DNA of 64,000 nucleotides from Silene conica (lineage: Eukaryota > Streptophyta > Magnoliopsida > Caryophyllales > Caryophyllaceae): contig CM055314.2 in assembly GCA_029255685.2 (NCBI GenBank), positions 4,482,399 to 4,546,398 of the forward strand, given 5' to 3'. Under the pieces are notes generated by a model. The model did not search any database. It saw only the letters and a program-made list of their open reading frames with translations, and was not told where the DNA came from. Shown one piece after another: positions 36,101 through 45,631 of this stretch; positions within the stretch are counted from its first letter, which is position 1, and each line of letters starts with the position of its first letter. The translations under genes and the position numbers were made by a program.

Positions 36101-36568
36101 AAGAATTCTATTGTTTATTGACAAATTGTTCGAAAATATATTACTTAGACACTTCACGTTGGCTGTCTGTTGCTTGATAGACACTCTATTTTACGCCAAA
36201 AACATGACACTATTACACACAAAAATTGTGCCCGACACTCCATATAATATGGATTCAAATTCTATGGCCCTAAAATGCTAGTTGGCTTGAGAGAGTTTCA
36301 TTGTCTACAGAGTAGTTTCGTACTCTGGCTAAAGCATGGTTTGTTTCATGTTGAATCTTTTCCCCGACAACCAGGCTTTGCATGAAGCTTTGATAAGGCA
36401 GGAAGATTTGCTGGCATACATTGATGCACAAGAAGCAGCTAAGTATAGGGTGAGTACCGTGTCCTTACAGCCAAATCGGATGGCTAAATCTTTGGTTTAC
36501 ATCTAAATGTTTCTAGACGTCCGCTACTAATTTTTCTTTTGTCACAGAGGAGAAAGTCGTGTTGGTGA
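27142..36568 (+). CDS. SEC14/SFH phosphatidylinositol-transfer protein with C-terminal nodulin domain (14 coding exons, one frame break)
   Basis: Coding exons by GT-AG junctions: 27142-27175, 29671-29980, 31255-31354, 31492-31758, 31837-31914, 32020-32121, 32202-32251, 32524-32623, 32704-32775, 32889-33000, 33278-33410, 35615-36015, 36375-36449, 36548-36568. The joined product is about 617 aa, the usual length for plant SFH proteins. Order: basic N-terminus with [14 protein letters not shown] (about 43-56); CRAL-TRIO N region ([20 protein letters not shown], about 100-120); SEC14 lipid-binding fold (about 160-345) with [21 protein letters not shown] and LPEFLGG; acidic linker; hydrophobic segment (about 471-487); coiled coil; basic tail RRRKSCW. 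Family members exchange phosphatidylinositol and phosphatidylcholine at membranes and help set polar phosphoinositide domains, for example in root hairs. Exon 10 carries five T at 32940-32944 where the conserved frame needs four. As written, translation stops at 32949 after about 391 residues and loses the nodulin domain. I infer an assembly error or a recent mutation. Gene identity is secure; the frame break is seen directly. Confidence 0.93.
27583..27712. mobile_element. MITE-like palindromic repeat (GACGGATA family) in SFH intron 1
   Basis: The left end carries GTGACGGATAATATCCGTC and the right end GTGACGGACAGGTCCGTC followed by CATGAGAATTTGTG. The same termini recur at more than ten places in the window, for example 1078-1254, 24282-24475 and 55165-55360. 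I infer a small non-autonomous DNA transposon; the superfamily is not clear from the ends. Confidence 0.55.
28541..28799 (-). mobile_element. tRNA-derived SINE with poly(A) tail in intron 1 of the SFH gene
   Basis: Read on the minus strand, the element starts GCCCGCAAGGGTGGAGTC and has a B-box-like GGGTTCAAGCC (28734-28744 on plus). It ends in a run of A, seen as T from 28541 to about 28558. It is flanked by a near-perfect 15-16 bp target duplication, CATATGGTTACATTT, at 28526-28540 and 28800-28815. The duplication, tRNA-like head and A tail are diagnostic of a SINE copied by LINE machinery. It has no coding capacity; ORFs read through it are spurious. Confidence 0.88.
30965..31190. repeat. 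Imperfect inverted repeat in SFH intron 2
   Basis: A G-rich arm (GGGGAGGGCAAGGAAAGGG, about 30991-31010) faces a C-rich arm (CCATTCCCCTTCCCTCC, about 31165-31181), with a weaker internal match. It looks like an old MITE, but no clean target duplication is visible. The rest of intron 2 (29981-31254) shows no gene. Confidence 0.35.
34173..34946. repeat. 364-bp inverted repeat of Copia gag sequence (hairpin) in SFH intron 11
   Basis: Arm 1 (34173-34536) and arm 2 (34583-34946) are near-identical reverse complements of equal length around a 46-nt spacer. Both encode the start of a Copia-type gag ([18 protein letters not shown], then [20 protein letters not shown] and [12 protein letters not shown]), the Retrotran_gag/UBN2 type. 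Only a few differences were seen, such as CGATCCGAATT versus CGATCTGAATT and DDD versus DDG. Arm 2 joins directly to a primer binding site and LTR (34951-35319), so the element runs on the minus strand and arm 1 is a snap-back copy. Transcription through the intron would give a long double-stranded RNA. Confidence 0.9.
34951..35319 (-). mobile_element. Copia LTR (minus strand) with primer binding site, SFH intron 11
   Basis: On the minus strand the segment starts TGTTATGTATTGATG at 35319, has a TATAAAAGG box near 35040, and ends CTTACA at 34963. Immediately after comes TGGTATCAAGAG (34951-34962), close to the initiator-tRNA primer binding site TGGTATCAGAGC. That gives an LTR of about 357 bp followed by PBS and the start of gag. 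The pol region and second LTR are missing. The outer LTR edge is inferred from TG...CA termini; no target duplication was found. Confidence 0.7.
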
Positions 36569-36929
36569 AAAATGAATTGATGCCGTTGAAGATGATAGTT
36601 GCCAGTTGAGAATAGATTACCAAATCCTACCAGTGATTGTATATAAAGTTCAGGAATGAAGTTTTACTGGGTTAATTTGTATATATGCATATATGCTAGA
36701 CTGGTAGTATTTGTTTTTCTGGGTATGTAAGATCTACGTCGTGCTTACTATAGTCCAAGTGCTTTATGTCGTGTATCCTTACATCTTGGTTTCGGCACAA
36801 CAGTTTGAATTTTCCTATCTGGAACTAAACACAGCATTTTGAGGAATGTACATAGTTGTGCTTTTGTTGCCAAAAACCGTGTTGAAACGTTTGGTGTTTT
36901 TTCTTACACGCTTATTCTTATTGTCGTGA

Positions 36930-38540
36930 GAAAGTTTGAAGGTGGATTGGGGATAAGGCGAAGTGAATGTTTTAACCAATGTCTTGTTGCCAAATTGGGA
37001 TGGAAGCTGATATCGCAACCAAATTCATTATTACAAAGGGTTGTGGGTGTTAAGTATAATTTTACAGCAAAAAATTTTAATCTCTGGGGCCGGAACCGAT
37101 ACCAACAAATGTCGTGGGGTGGAAGGTCTATTCTATGGGGATCTCAATTGCTCAAACAACACTTAACATGGCAGGTAGGTAATCAATCAACACTTGATCT
37201 ATGGAGGGACAATTGGGTTAATAATACAAATTTAATAAATTTGTTACATCTAAATGAAGAAAATCTGCCTGATGTTACGGTATCTGATATTCAAACACCT
37301 TTAGGGGAATGGGATCAAGGTATGATCGAGTCTCTTGGGCTTTCTCCAGTTTTGCATTCTATACTTTCTATCCCTATACCTTGTCCTACTGATGATGATT
37401 CGCTAGTATGGTCTCAAAATCCAAATGGTATATATTCTGCAAAAAGTGGTTATGGTAGTGCCTTTGCAACATGGTGGACAGAAAATGCCTCTGCTAAAGA
37501 CGTAGCTCGGCAAAAGAGGTTTACTACTGCTATGAAACCAGTAAGTTTGTGGAGGCTTAATATCTGTACTAAGTGGAAAATATTCATGTGGAAGGTTATG
37601 ACGGATACTTTACCAACTGCTGTGAATATCGTGAGAAGGAATGGTAATTCGAATGGGTTTTGTATTTACTGTCATAATCGTCATGTAATGGAAACACTGG
37701 AGCATCTTTTTCGTGATTGTCCAATGGCTTCGAGAATCTGGAGTGCCTCTCCTTTGGGAATTAGAACCGTCAATGCTGAAAATGTTCCGATACAGAATTG
37801 GGTTACAAACTGGATTACTTTCCTTAGGAAGCAAAGTAATAGCATTGAGGCCATCTCAAATTTCGTGTCAACAATGTGGAACATTTGGTGTACTAGGAAC
37901 GATAAAATTTTCAGCAATGAGCAAGCCCTACCACACATTATAGTTGACAGAATCATACGACAATCCAATGACAACTTACAGGTATTTGCTAATTCAAATG
38001 GTCATAAGAATATGTCAAATATGTCTGTTTTTGGCTGCCAGGAAGAAATGGGTATTGAAATGCGTATCATCCATCACTTTCCGGTTACAATCCTTGGTTC
38101 CTCTGTTTGTTTGGATTGTATTCGAGTTAAGTGCGATGCTACATGGAAGCAGGAACATCAATCGTCTGCAGGATGGGTTTTAAGAGATAAATGTGGAGTT
38201 GAGATGGGGAAGGGTATGGCAAAATTCTGGGCAAAAACGTCAGCACATGCGGAATCAAAGGCGTTGTTGTTAGCATGTAAACATGCTTTATCAATGGGCT
38301 TTCTTCACTTGGACGCTACTTCAGACTGTATGCAGCTGGTTCTACAAGCTAATGGCTGCGGCATTCTAGATAGGCATATCACACCTAACGTCAAGTCTTT
38401 ACTTAGTCTTATTTCTAGTTGTCACTGTTTTTCATTAAGTCATTGTCCAAGATCTTTAAATAGATCAGCTCATGCTATTGCCAAGGCAATATCGTGATCT
38501 GCATCATAATCTACTGTCAAAAAAAAAAAAAAAAAAAAAA
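36930..38540 (+). mobile_element. 5'-truncated LINE: zf-RVT and RNase H domains, poly(A) tail
   Basis: The open frame 36839-38497 encodes the C-terminal part of a plant non-LTR retrotransposon ORF2. Homology begins near 36930 (RKFEGGLGIRRSECFNQCL); the frame before that is probably chance. The zinc-binding reverse-transcriptase motif follows (WKIFMWKVMTDTLPT, CIYCHNRHVMETLEHLFRDC). Then comes an RNase H domain with acidic residues in VKCDATW, HAESKAL and SDCMQLV and the LNRSAHAIAK end. Endonuclease and reverse transcriptase domains are absent, the usual 5' truncation. A poly(A) run lies at 38519-38540. It sits just 3' of the SFH stop codon on the same strand. No target duplication could be matched. 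Confidence 0.88.
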
Positions 38541-38920
38541 TTCGTGTCGTACAACACATGTCTGAATGGTACTAGACATTATGTCTGGATTTTCAAACAT
38601 GAAGGCTCTGTAAAGTTCCGTCTTACTAATAAATTGTGTGTTATCATTGTGCATGTCTTCATTTCAGGAGTATGAAAATTTCCGACAAGGCGACAAGCAT
38701 CATATAGTCATGAACAGAGTAGAGGAAATGTAAAAGATTGCTGCTATGGGCAAGCCTTTTTTTGTTTTTTTTTGTGGCAGCTGTAACATACGACTTTACA
38801 AGTTCAGGACTCGTTTCGCTAGGCAAGATGAAAAGAACATTTCTGAAGGATTTTAAACACCAGTGTCCCATGAATTGTAGCTATTGCATTGATTCCGCCA
38901 TTCCGGTGCTTATTGGTGTT
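38541..38920 (+). other. Region between the LINE and the small ORF; possible orphan exon
   Basis: After the LINE poly(A), TTCATTTCAG (38661-38668 region) precedes an open stretch giving EYENFRQGDKHHIVMNRVEE and a stop at about 38731. It could be a relic last exon split from its gene by the LINE, or chance. Otherwise no feature is seen. Confidence 0.25.
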
Positions 38921-39000
38921 TGATTGTTAAAAGATTTGCTCCCATACTAGCTTTGCTGGACGACAACCGCAATCAATCGAGCACTTCTTTCTTAAGAAAA

Positions 39001-39225
39001 ATGAAGCTGTTGCTTGCTTTTTTTTCCTTTTTTTCCCTGGTAATGTATAGCTTTTCCCAAGAGAAGAAAAGAGTAACCCAACAAGCGGAGGTCATTAAAG
39101 GGAAACCAAGGTTCCTGGGATATAAACATGTGAACTCGAACGTTAGCAATCTAGTACCATGGTCCATGGTGAAAAAACCGTCTGAATCAACAGTAAGTCT
39201 CCCAAGTGGATTCCCAAGTGGATAA
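39001..39225 (+). CDS. Small ORF with a signal-peptide-like N-terminus (possible secreted peptide, perhaps truncated)
   Basis: From ATG 39001 the frame gives MKLLLAFFSFFSLVMYSFSQ, a good signal-peptide shape with likely cleavage near residue 20. A basic stretch (EKKRVTQQ) and a Ser/Pro-rich tail ending LPSGFPSG follow, about 74 aa in all. An in-frame ATG at 38920 would place 27 residues before the signal and is less likely. A GT-AG donor-like site (ACAGTAAGT) near 39192 could end an exon. A palindromic MITE begins immediately after the stop, so the original C-terminus may be lost. I do not recognise the family: no CLE, CIF, RGF or IDA mature motif is visible. It may be a chance ORF. Confidence 0.3.
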   Translation: MKLLLAFFSFFSLVMYSFSQEKKRVTQQAEVIKGKPRFLGYKHVNSNVSNLVPWSMVKKPSESTVSLPSGFPSG

Positions 39226-39285
39226 TATTTGACCCGTCACAAGTTTGCGACGGACGTCCGTCACAAATGAGAATTTGTGCTGAAT
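39226..39285. mobile_element. Short GACGG palindromic MITE remnant
   Basis: The segment contains CGTCACAAGTTTGCGACGG and GTCCGTCACAAATGAGAATT, the same terminal motif as the other members of this family in the window. It separates the small secreted ORF from the DHFR stop codon. Confidence 0.5.
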
Positions 39286-39478
39286 CAAAGCTTAGGCCGG
39301 CATTATATTTTTCAAAGAAATATCCATAGTTTCAGCTATCACTCAGAAAGTTTCAGCTGCCAAAAAAAAGCTATCACTCAGAAAGATACTGAAAGTTTGA
39401 GGGGGCCTAAACAGTACACATAAGAGCAAAGTTTCAGCTAACGAGGTCTTCGTAGTCTCACTCTGCCTCCGTAATCAA

Positions 39479-41096
39479 TTATCTGTCAAATGTATCTGAA
39501 CCTGTTATCCTCTCTTGAATTTGTTTCAGATAATCAAATTCAGCATGCATTTCCCTAAAAGGTTCTGACATTACTTTGCTGGTCTCTATGTTGCAAATGG
39601 ACCCGTAACTATATTCTGCACTCGTTGACTCTTCAGCAGAGTTATTCATTCGGACATACGTCAGGAAGGAAAATCGAATGTTGTTCTGCACCATCTCCCT
39701 CGATGAAAGCAATGGAACAAATGACGATGAATCAATTCGTGGAATGAAAGTGTCACATTCAACATTTGTCTTGATATCAGTCAAGTGTATGGCTTCACAA
39801 CCAGTAGCGTTCAGTGTCTCCCTGCACCACCATTCAAATTCAAAAACCTTGAATCGACTATCAAAGGCAAAGTAAAACAACAACATTGTTATCCCAATGG
39901 TTCAAAGACTCTTGCTTGTGCAAGTTCGGGAAAAACCTTGCAAACTGACTTGATCAGAATGACGTCACCCAATCCCGTACCCAAATAGGCCAAACCAAAA
40001 ATAAACCTAGACCCAAACTAACCAGATCTAACCCCAAATTGACTTTCAATGGCTAAATACTACGGAGTTAATGAAAGATGAACCATCTCAACCAAAACCT
40101 TAAGGTGATCGTTGAGTCCCAACTATTATTAATATTCCTAATACGCTCCCTCACTCAAATGCCCATTGGGCTTGAAGAGTGGTTAGTTTGCACAGGCCCA
40201 CCCATACCGTGTGCTGGTTTCCACTGAAGGTCACACTGGCTCTGATACCATGATAGATGAACCATCTCAACCAAAACCTTAAGGTGATGGTTGAGGCCCA
40301 ACTATTACTAATATTCCTAATAGTTAACACTCGGGAAATATACCCAAACCTGAAATGACAGGACCTATGGAAACCAATATTCAACAACAATAGGTTTCAG
40401 AAACCCTGAATGAACATCACTATCAGAATTCAGATTTTATCCCGTTGCTTTAAAGGCACTCGCGTATTGCAAGGTGTGGGGGGCCGAGACAAGTTACAAA
40501 AGACCGGCAGTGGAAATTGGCCCGAGATTTGCATTGGCCGACCATTGTTTCACAAACATGAAACACAAACTCGAACCAAAGCCAATATATCTGGAACTTA
40601 TTCCTACTTACTTTAGAACTTCTCCGCCTCCTATGACGAACACCTTCTCCACAGACAATGAAAGGGGAGGTTCTGCCAAGAACTTCAATGCAGAATTCAA
40701 ATCAGTACATATAACTAAATCTTCCAAATCCGCGAATCCCATTTTTCCTGAGCGCGACAGTACAACATTCAAGCGACCAGGTAAAGGACGATACTTAAGA
40801 GGGATACTTTCCCAAGTTCCCCTTCCCATGATCACTGCATTCCTCATTCCAACAACTGATGTAGTTGTGGTGACCTCCTTAAAGTACCTGAGATCAGAGG
40901 GAAGAGTCCATGGCAATTTCCCATCTTTCCCAATTCCCATATCGCGAGTTGCAGCAACTACAACTTGGTATGGCCTTATAACACCATGCGGCATTGCTTT
41001 TCCAGCACTGGCCATAGTCACAAATGTGGGCAGTATAGGCCCCGAGATATGACAGGCATGCCTACTTCTATGGCAAATCAATGGACCCTGTAACAT
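39479..41096 (-). CDS. Dihydrofolate reductase, DHFR-only relative of plant DHFR-TS (two coding exons)
   Basis: Minus-strand exons: 41096-40612 and 39821-39479, joined through AAG at a GT-AG intron, giving 275 aa. An alternative start at ATG 41015 gives 248 aa. The first 27 residues are Arg/His-rich and could be an organelle presequence. The DHFR core is complete: YQVVVAATRDMGIGKDG (43-59), LPSD with the catalytic acid at 68, MGRGTWESIP (90-99), PLPGRLNVVLSR, and VFVIGGGEVLK (152-162), then IHLTDIKTNVECDTFIPRID. It reduces dihydrofolate to tetrahydrofolate with NADPH. The Lys of the usual MGRKTW motif is Gly here. Plant enzymes are fused to thymidylate synthase; here a stop (39479-39481) follows the linker (FDYLKQIQERITGSDTF) and no TS sequence is found on the minus strand below it. 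A splice acceptor at 41121 implies an upstream 5' UTR or leader exon, perhaps near 41410-41490. Domain identity is secure; function is inferred. Confidence 0.9.
40072..40322 (-). mobile_element. TRIM retrotransposon (72-bp LTRs) in the DHFR intron
   Basis: Two direct repeats, 40072-40143 and 40251-40322, each 72 bp, run from TGAWAGATGAACC to ATTCCTAATA. Between them is GGCTCTGATACCA (40238-40250), the complement of an initiator-tRNA primer binding site, touching the right LTR. GCTCCCTCACT, a purine tract on the minus strand, touches the left LTR. A 5-bp target duplication GTTAA flanks it (40067-40071, 40323-40327). With no coding space, this fits a terminal-repeat retrotransposon in miniature. 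A second copy lies at 26119-26310. Confidence 0.88.
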
Positions 41097-41137
41097 TGTT
41101 ATTATCGTAAATGAGGTCTGCAACATTAAACAAGTAA

Positions 41138-41343
41138 GGCCTGTTCAGCTCCTTTCAATTTTGCTGGGTTGTATTCCGTTAAGTTTTATTTACGTTCAAT
41201 CAATTATATTCAGTTAATCTCTTCACAAAATGAACTTTTAATTCAATTAAATTCACTTCAACTCCGTTCCACTCAATTTAGTTCAATTAAGCTCTACTCC
41301 AATTAATTCAGTTCAGTTCGTTTCAGCCGAAAAGAACAGGGAC
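41138..41343. mobile_element. PIF/Harbinger (Tourist)-like MITE upstream of the DHFR coding exons
   Basis: The ends GGCCTGTTCAGCTCC and (reverse) GTCCCTGTTCTTTTCGGC are imperfect terminal inverted repeats. A TAA target duplication lies at 41135-41137 and 41344-41346. The interior has TTCAGTTCA-type repeats like the larger element at 21773-22747. It probably sits in the leader intron of the DHFR gene. Confidence 0.6.
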
Positions 41344-41399
41344 TAATTCTCTCGTATATCATTAAATGAGGTACATAACATTAAACACGGTCTTTGTAT

Positions 41400-42197
41400 G
41401 CACGAGCAGCTGAAGAAATTAAACCTGGCAATGCTGCAAATTCCGCCATGAAAGGCAACATTTCTGAGTAAATTGAGCTGTAAACATCTGCAGGAAAAAA
41501 AAATTAAAAAAAATCAGATTTTATGAAAGTCTGAAAATTGAAAAGGTCAAAATACCCAGAAAATGGAAAAGAGGAAAACCTTGAAGATAATCAAGGGATC
41601 TCAAATTCTGTAAAATCAAAATTTGAAAGCCATTTTTTGAGCAGAGCTATCGCTGATAGTGAATTTGGTGTTACAGATTACCAATCTCTCCTTTCCATTT
41701 GTATTGTCGATATGTAGTCCTTAATTTGGAGGAGTAAGGAGAAGGAGAATGATTTATTGAACAAGTCACTTAAAACGGTTTTTCAATAAAATATGAAAGT
41801 TATTTGCAGCATTTCTCCAAAAAAACTCGCAGCAATTGAGAGGGTAAAAAAATGGAATTACTCTTTTACATACGACTTTTACTCTTTCACATACATTTTT
41901 ATACAATATTTTCAGTCACTACCCTCCCCTCGCGTAAAACCTTAGTTTTTTTTATCATAAAATTTCACCCTCTATCTTATCTAAAGACATAAAATAATAA
42001 TCATGAAATTAAGATGATTTTTTGCCAAAAAATTATAACGATGAGAAGTAGATAATTAACTATATAAATATATATCAAAATTAGAAGCGATATAATGTGT
42101 ATATCTATCAGATTCTGACAACCTATTTTAAACTTCACCATAGTTCATGAATAATTACGACTTAAATATATAAAAATACCAAGATTTGAAATCTCTA
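41400..42197. other. DHFR leader exon candidate and upstream DNA
   Basis: On the minus strand 41410-41490 reads like an exon ending CAG before GTTTAATT, a donor-like site that would splice to the acceptor at 41121. It may be the 5' UTR or first exon of the DHFR gene. Further up (41750-42197) the DNA is AT-rich with no call. Confidence 0.3.
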
Positions 42198-42754
42198 TCT
42201 CTATACAATAAAAACAATAGAATTTAAAGAAATTTGATTGATTCTTAATTTATTAAAATAAACAAATTAATTTTTTTTTCTTTTGTGGTAGGGACCTCCA
42301 CGTTCCTCCTTATTGATTTAATTAGTCTCTTCCATTAATTAGATAATAAGTTTAAATTTAATAAAAACTATACAACAAAATGTATTAATTCATTACTAGT
42401 TTTAAACCCGTGCAAATTGCACGGGGTTGTTTTTAAAATTGTTGGTATAATTATTATCTACTATAAAGATTATGAGTGTAGTTTGGATCATGTACTTATG
42501 TTCACGAATACTATTATAAGACAGTTTTACAATAAAATTATGTTAGATCGACTTATATATTTGGGTAGTTATCGAGTCGTTTTCACGTGAAACAATTTTT
42601 TTCTTTTAATACATACATATAAACATTTCATTCATTTTCATCTAGACAACTTTAAAAAATAAGGGTTAACCAATTTTTGTTAACAGTTATGATTACTGTT
42701 ACTCGATATTCCATACTACTCCTATGAATTATAGTTATTCAATTTATCATTGTC

Positions 42755-42905
42755 ACAAGTTTGCGACGGGTTAATTAATACCCAAGAAAGGAGATAAGAC
42801 AAAAGTTAAATACCTAGGGATTAAGATTCTATTTTGTCTTATTTACCAATATGAGTAATATTTGACTCGTCGCAAACTTGTGACGGATATACCCGCCAGA
42901 AGGGA
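42755..42905. mobile_element. GACGG-type palindromic MITE
   Basis: CACAAGTTTGCGACGGGTTA (left) and GTCGCAAACTTGTGACGGAT (right) are inverted copies. It lies within the minus-strand Helitron. Confidence 0.55.
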
Positions 42906-43077
42906 GACTTGCTTTCAGTTTATAGTACTTCATATTATGTTATTGTTTAATTGTTGAATATCGTGTTTTTTAAATTAATTTTTTTCGAGACGAAGCTGAT
43001 GAATTTAACGTATTTTCGATATTATTCATAATGAATTGATGTTTGTAAACTTATACAGTAAATTGTTAAAAAAATTC

Positions 43078-43265
43078 ACAATTCTTATTTGTGACGATAA
43101 TATTCGTCGTAAGTTTGTGACGGGTCAGCTTAACTCATTTGGGGAGATAAAGACAAATTAATTGTAATTTTCTATACATTTCCATTCTTGTCTTATCTAA
43201 TCAAGTGGTATACTTGGCCCGTTGTAAGCTTATGACGGATATACCCGTCACAAGAGAGACCTATT
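43078..43265. mobile_element. GACGG-type palindromic MITE
   Basis: CACAATTCTTATTTGTGACG (left) and AAGCTTATGACGGATATACC (right) with CGTCACAAGAGAGACC. The interior TTTGTGACGGGTCAGCTTAA resembles the copy just upstream. Confidence 0.55.
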
Positions 43266-44806
43266 GAAAAATAAAAAAATAAAGCTCAAGTTTATTGTTG
43301 CATAACTGCATTAGACGTCACTTTTTGTGACATTGATCAATTGATGATTTAAATTACTATAAATTGTAAATAAATGTAAAATTTCTCCTAAAAACCTACT
43401 CATTTTCTATCCATTTTATCTCACAAAATATCCGTTACAAATGGTGACCCGTCGCAAGCAAGACTTACTGTCCAATTAATTAATCTTCTTAGCAAGTGGT
43501 TCCATGAGATTTGTTTGTTTGAAGATTGTTCGCCAAGTAAGTAATGGTTGTTTAATAAATAAAAGGTAAATTATGCTCATTGAGATTTCACAAATTCTCA
43601 TTTGTGACGGCGGTATCGAGATTTATGATGATACTTTCTTTTTGAGATTTTAATATTAATTATTGCATTGGGTGCTACAATAATGAATAATATTTAGTAT
43701 GAATTTAGTATTTATCATTTATTCATTTTGATTGTATTTTGTTTAGGAAACTTTTTTTCTTTTTAAAAATCCTAAATTATTATATTTTATATATAGGACA
43801 TTTAATACTTTAATTGTAATTAATCTTTTTTCCATATATATTTACATTTATTTTTGTAATGTTCATAATTTTCCGTTACTTAGTTATCGATGTATTAATT
43901 TTTAAAAGTTCATTATTTAAAAATATTAAATGCATTTATACGTTTGTGATCGTTTTTCGTCAGATATTGTGCTTATTTTTCTTCATAATGCTCTTTTTCT
44001 TTCATTTTTATTATTATATTAATATTACTTTTTTTTACTGTATTTTTTGTTTTAATTTTGTTTAATCTTGTAACTATAATTTTAACGATTTTTCAAACGA
44101 TATTAATTATGAATATCTAGAAATTTATATACTTATTTTAGCCGTTTTTATTCTAAACATTTATTATTTCTTATTCTACCATGTCGAATTGGTAAATGTT
44201 TTTGTCTTAATAAATAAGATGTTTCGACTATAATTAATGAATTTCATTTTAAAACTATTTTCTTTCACTTTCTATTAATTTATTTATTTTTTATTGTATA
44301 AATGTAAAATTCTTATGTAAAAAAACTATAAATAAGTGTTACATTATTCTTTTTTTAGTTGATTACTGTTAAATAATTTGGCGTATAATTTTATGAATTT
44401 AATTTAAATATTGAAGCATGTAAAGATGTAATTTATTTGGCCTGATTTAAATAAGTTATCAATGTTCATATACAATCAAGCCTTATTCAAAGCAATTTAT
44501 TTAGCCTGATTTAAAGACGTAATTTAAAGACGTAACTCTCATAAATGGTACGGCGGCTGTTCAAAGTAATTAATTCCTAAAACTAAGTGGTCCCTTGAAT
44601 TTCCTCCTTTTAAGGGTTGATCGACAACTAAGCAACATGGTTGTTGCTTTTATATATAGGATTATTAAATTAAGTCGGTGCAATTATCCAATAGATCATA
44701 TATCTTTCTAATATAAGGCGATAAAATGAAAATTATGTTATAAACTCAGTATATCATAGTTGTAAAATCGCCCCGTGCATTTTCTTTTGCACGGGAGTAA
44801 AACTAG

Positions 44807-45631
44807 TTTGGTAAATAATGTCACGAAACTATATTTTCTTTTTTTTTCGCTCCTGGATTTGAGGACGTAATTACACCGAAGATAAACCTCATATAATCAT
44901 TCCACATTTTGAAAAAAAAATCCTAAATTAGTGTTCCCAAATTCCCTAATTTAGTACCTTTTAATCAGAATAGACGATGACCATACAATATCTCTGACGG
45001 AGCGCACATCGATATACATGGTTGATTAGTCGATATTCTAGAACTAAGTCAACCCAAGGTATTCAAATTTCAGTTCAAATATTCTATGAGATTTAATTTG
45101 AGATATTAACATACATTTTTATTAAGGATATCTAATGATTATTATAGTTATTTAACGTAACACTTTAGGTGAGAATCTAAAAGTCACACTACTACACAAA
45201 TATAATATTACTTTGTTGGAAGGCGATAGAGATATGGAAAAATTCATACACGACCAATCACATCTCGCCACGTGTATAACCATAGTTAATTTACATGAGT
45301 TAGTATTAGGGTAAATTAGTAATTATACAAATGTAGTTAAGTTTTAACCTCATGTAGTTAGCATAATTTAGGAATATTTGTTATTTTGTTAAGATTTTAT
45401 TATGTTTTACTGAGTTAATACAGAGTATTTTTTAAAAATATTTTGTTATTTTTTGTATTTAGTTAAATTTTCAGAAATATTAATTAGTAATATTGTTGGA
45501 GTTTTTTTAATAAATTAATATTCTAGAAAATAATTTTTTTTGTATTTACTTAATTTACACATTTTTTTGTATTAAATTAAATTACACGCTTTTGTTGTAT
45601 TTTACTAACTAAAACAAAATTTAATAAAATA
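44807..45631. other. AT-rich intergenic DNA, nothing recognised
   Basis: No ORF or clear element ends between the Helitron 3' end and the first long direct repeat. Confidence 0.5.

Larger units (their letters stand above)
42396..44661 (-). mobile_element. Helitron on the minus strand
   Basis: The minus-strand 3' end at 42396-42399 is CTAG, preceded by CCCGTGCAATTTGCACGGGT and TTAAAA, the same end as the Helitron at 11828-14290. A candidate 5' end TCCTATATATAAAAGCAAC lies at 44661, next to an A on that strand. The target would be A|T. The interior holds several GACGG palindromic MITEs (42755-42905, 43078-43265, 43405-43630) and AT-rich DNA, with no helicase. Confidence 0.6.
42198..44806 (+). 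mobile_element. Possible outer Helitron (plus strand) around the minus-strand Helitron
   Basis: The 3' end is clear: CCCGTGCATTTTCTTTTGCACGGG, then AGTAAAACTAG ending at 44806 before a T. A 5' candidate, TCTCTATACAATAAAAAC, follows an A at 42197. If correct, a short Helitron of about 343 bp received the other in opposite orientation. The 3' end is well supported; the 5' end is tentative. Confidence 0.42.

Noticed and set aside
36839..36929. N-terminal 30 codons of the LINE frame as real protein
   Set aside because: No LINE-like residues occur before about 36930; the upstream open frame is likely chance in the SFH downstream region.
39001..39225. CIF peptide precursor
   Set aside because: In Arabidopsis CIF genes lie near SFH genes, but no DYG...PPFKLIPN-type mature motif is present here and the position relative to DHFR differs.
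38541..39478. Missing TS exons of the DHFR-TS gene
   Set aside because: I scanned the minus strand for the conserved TS start and active-site stretches and found none; the space is LINE tail, a small ORF and a MITE.
43859..44065. Phe/Ile/Tyr-rich ORF as a membrane protein
   Set aside because: Its composition is simply that of AT-rich DNA, and it lies inside a Helitron without homology.
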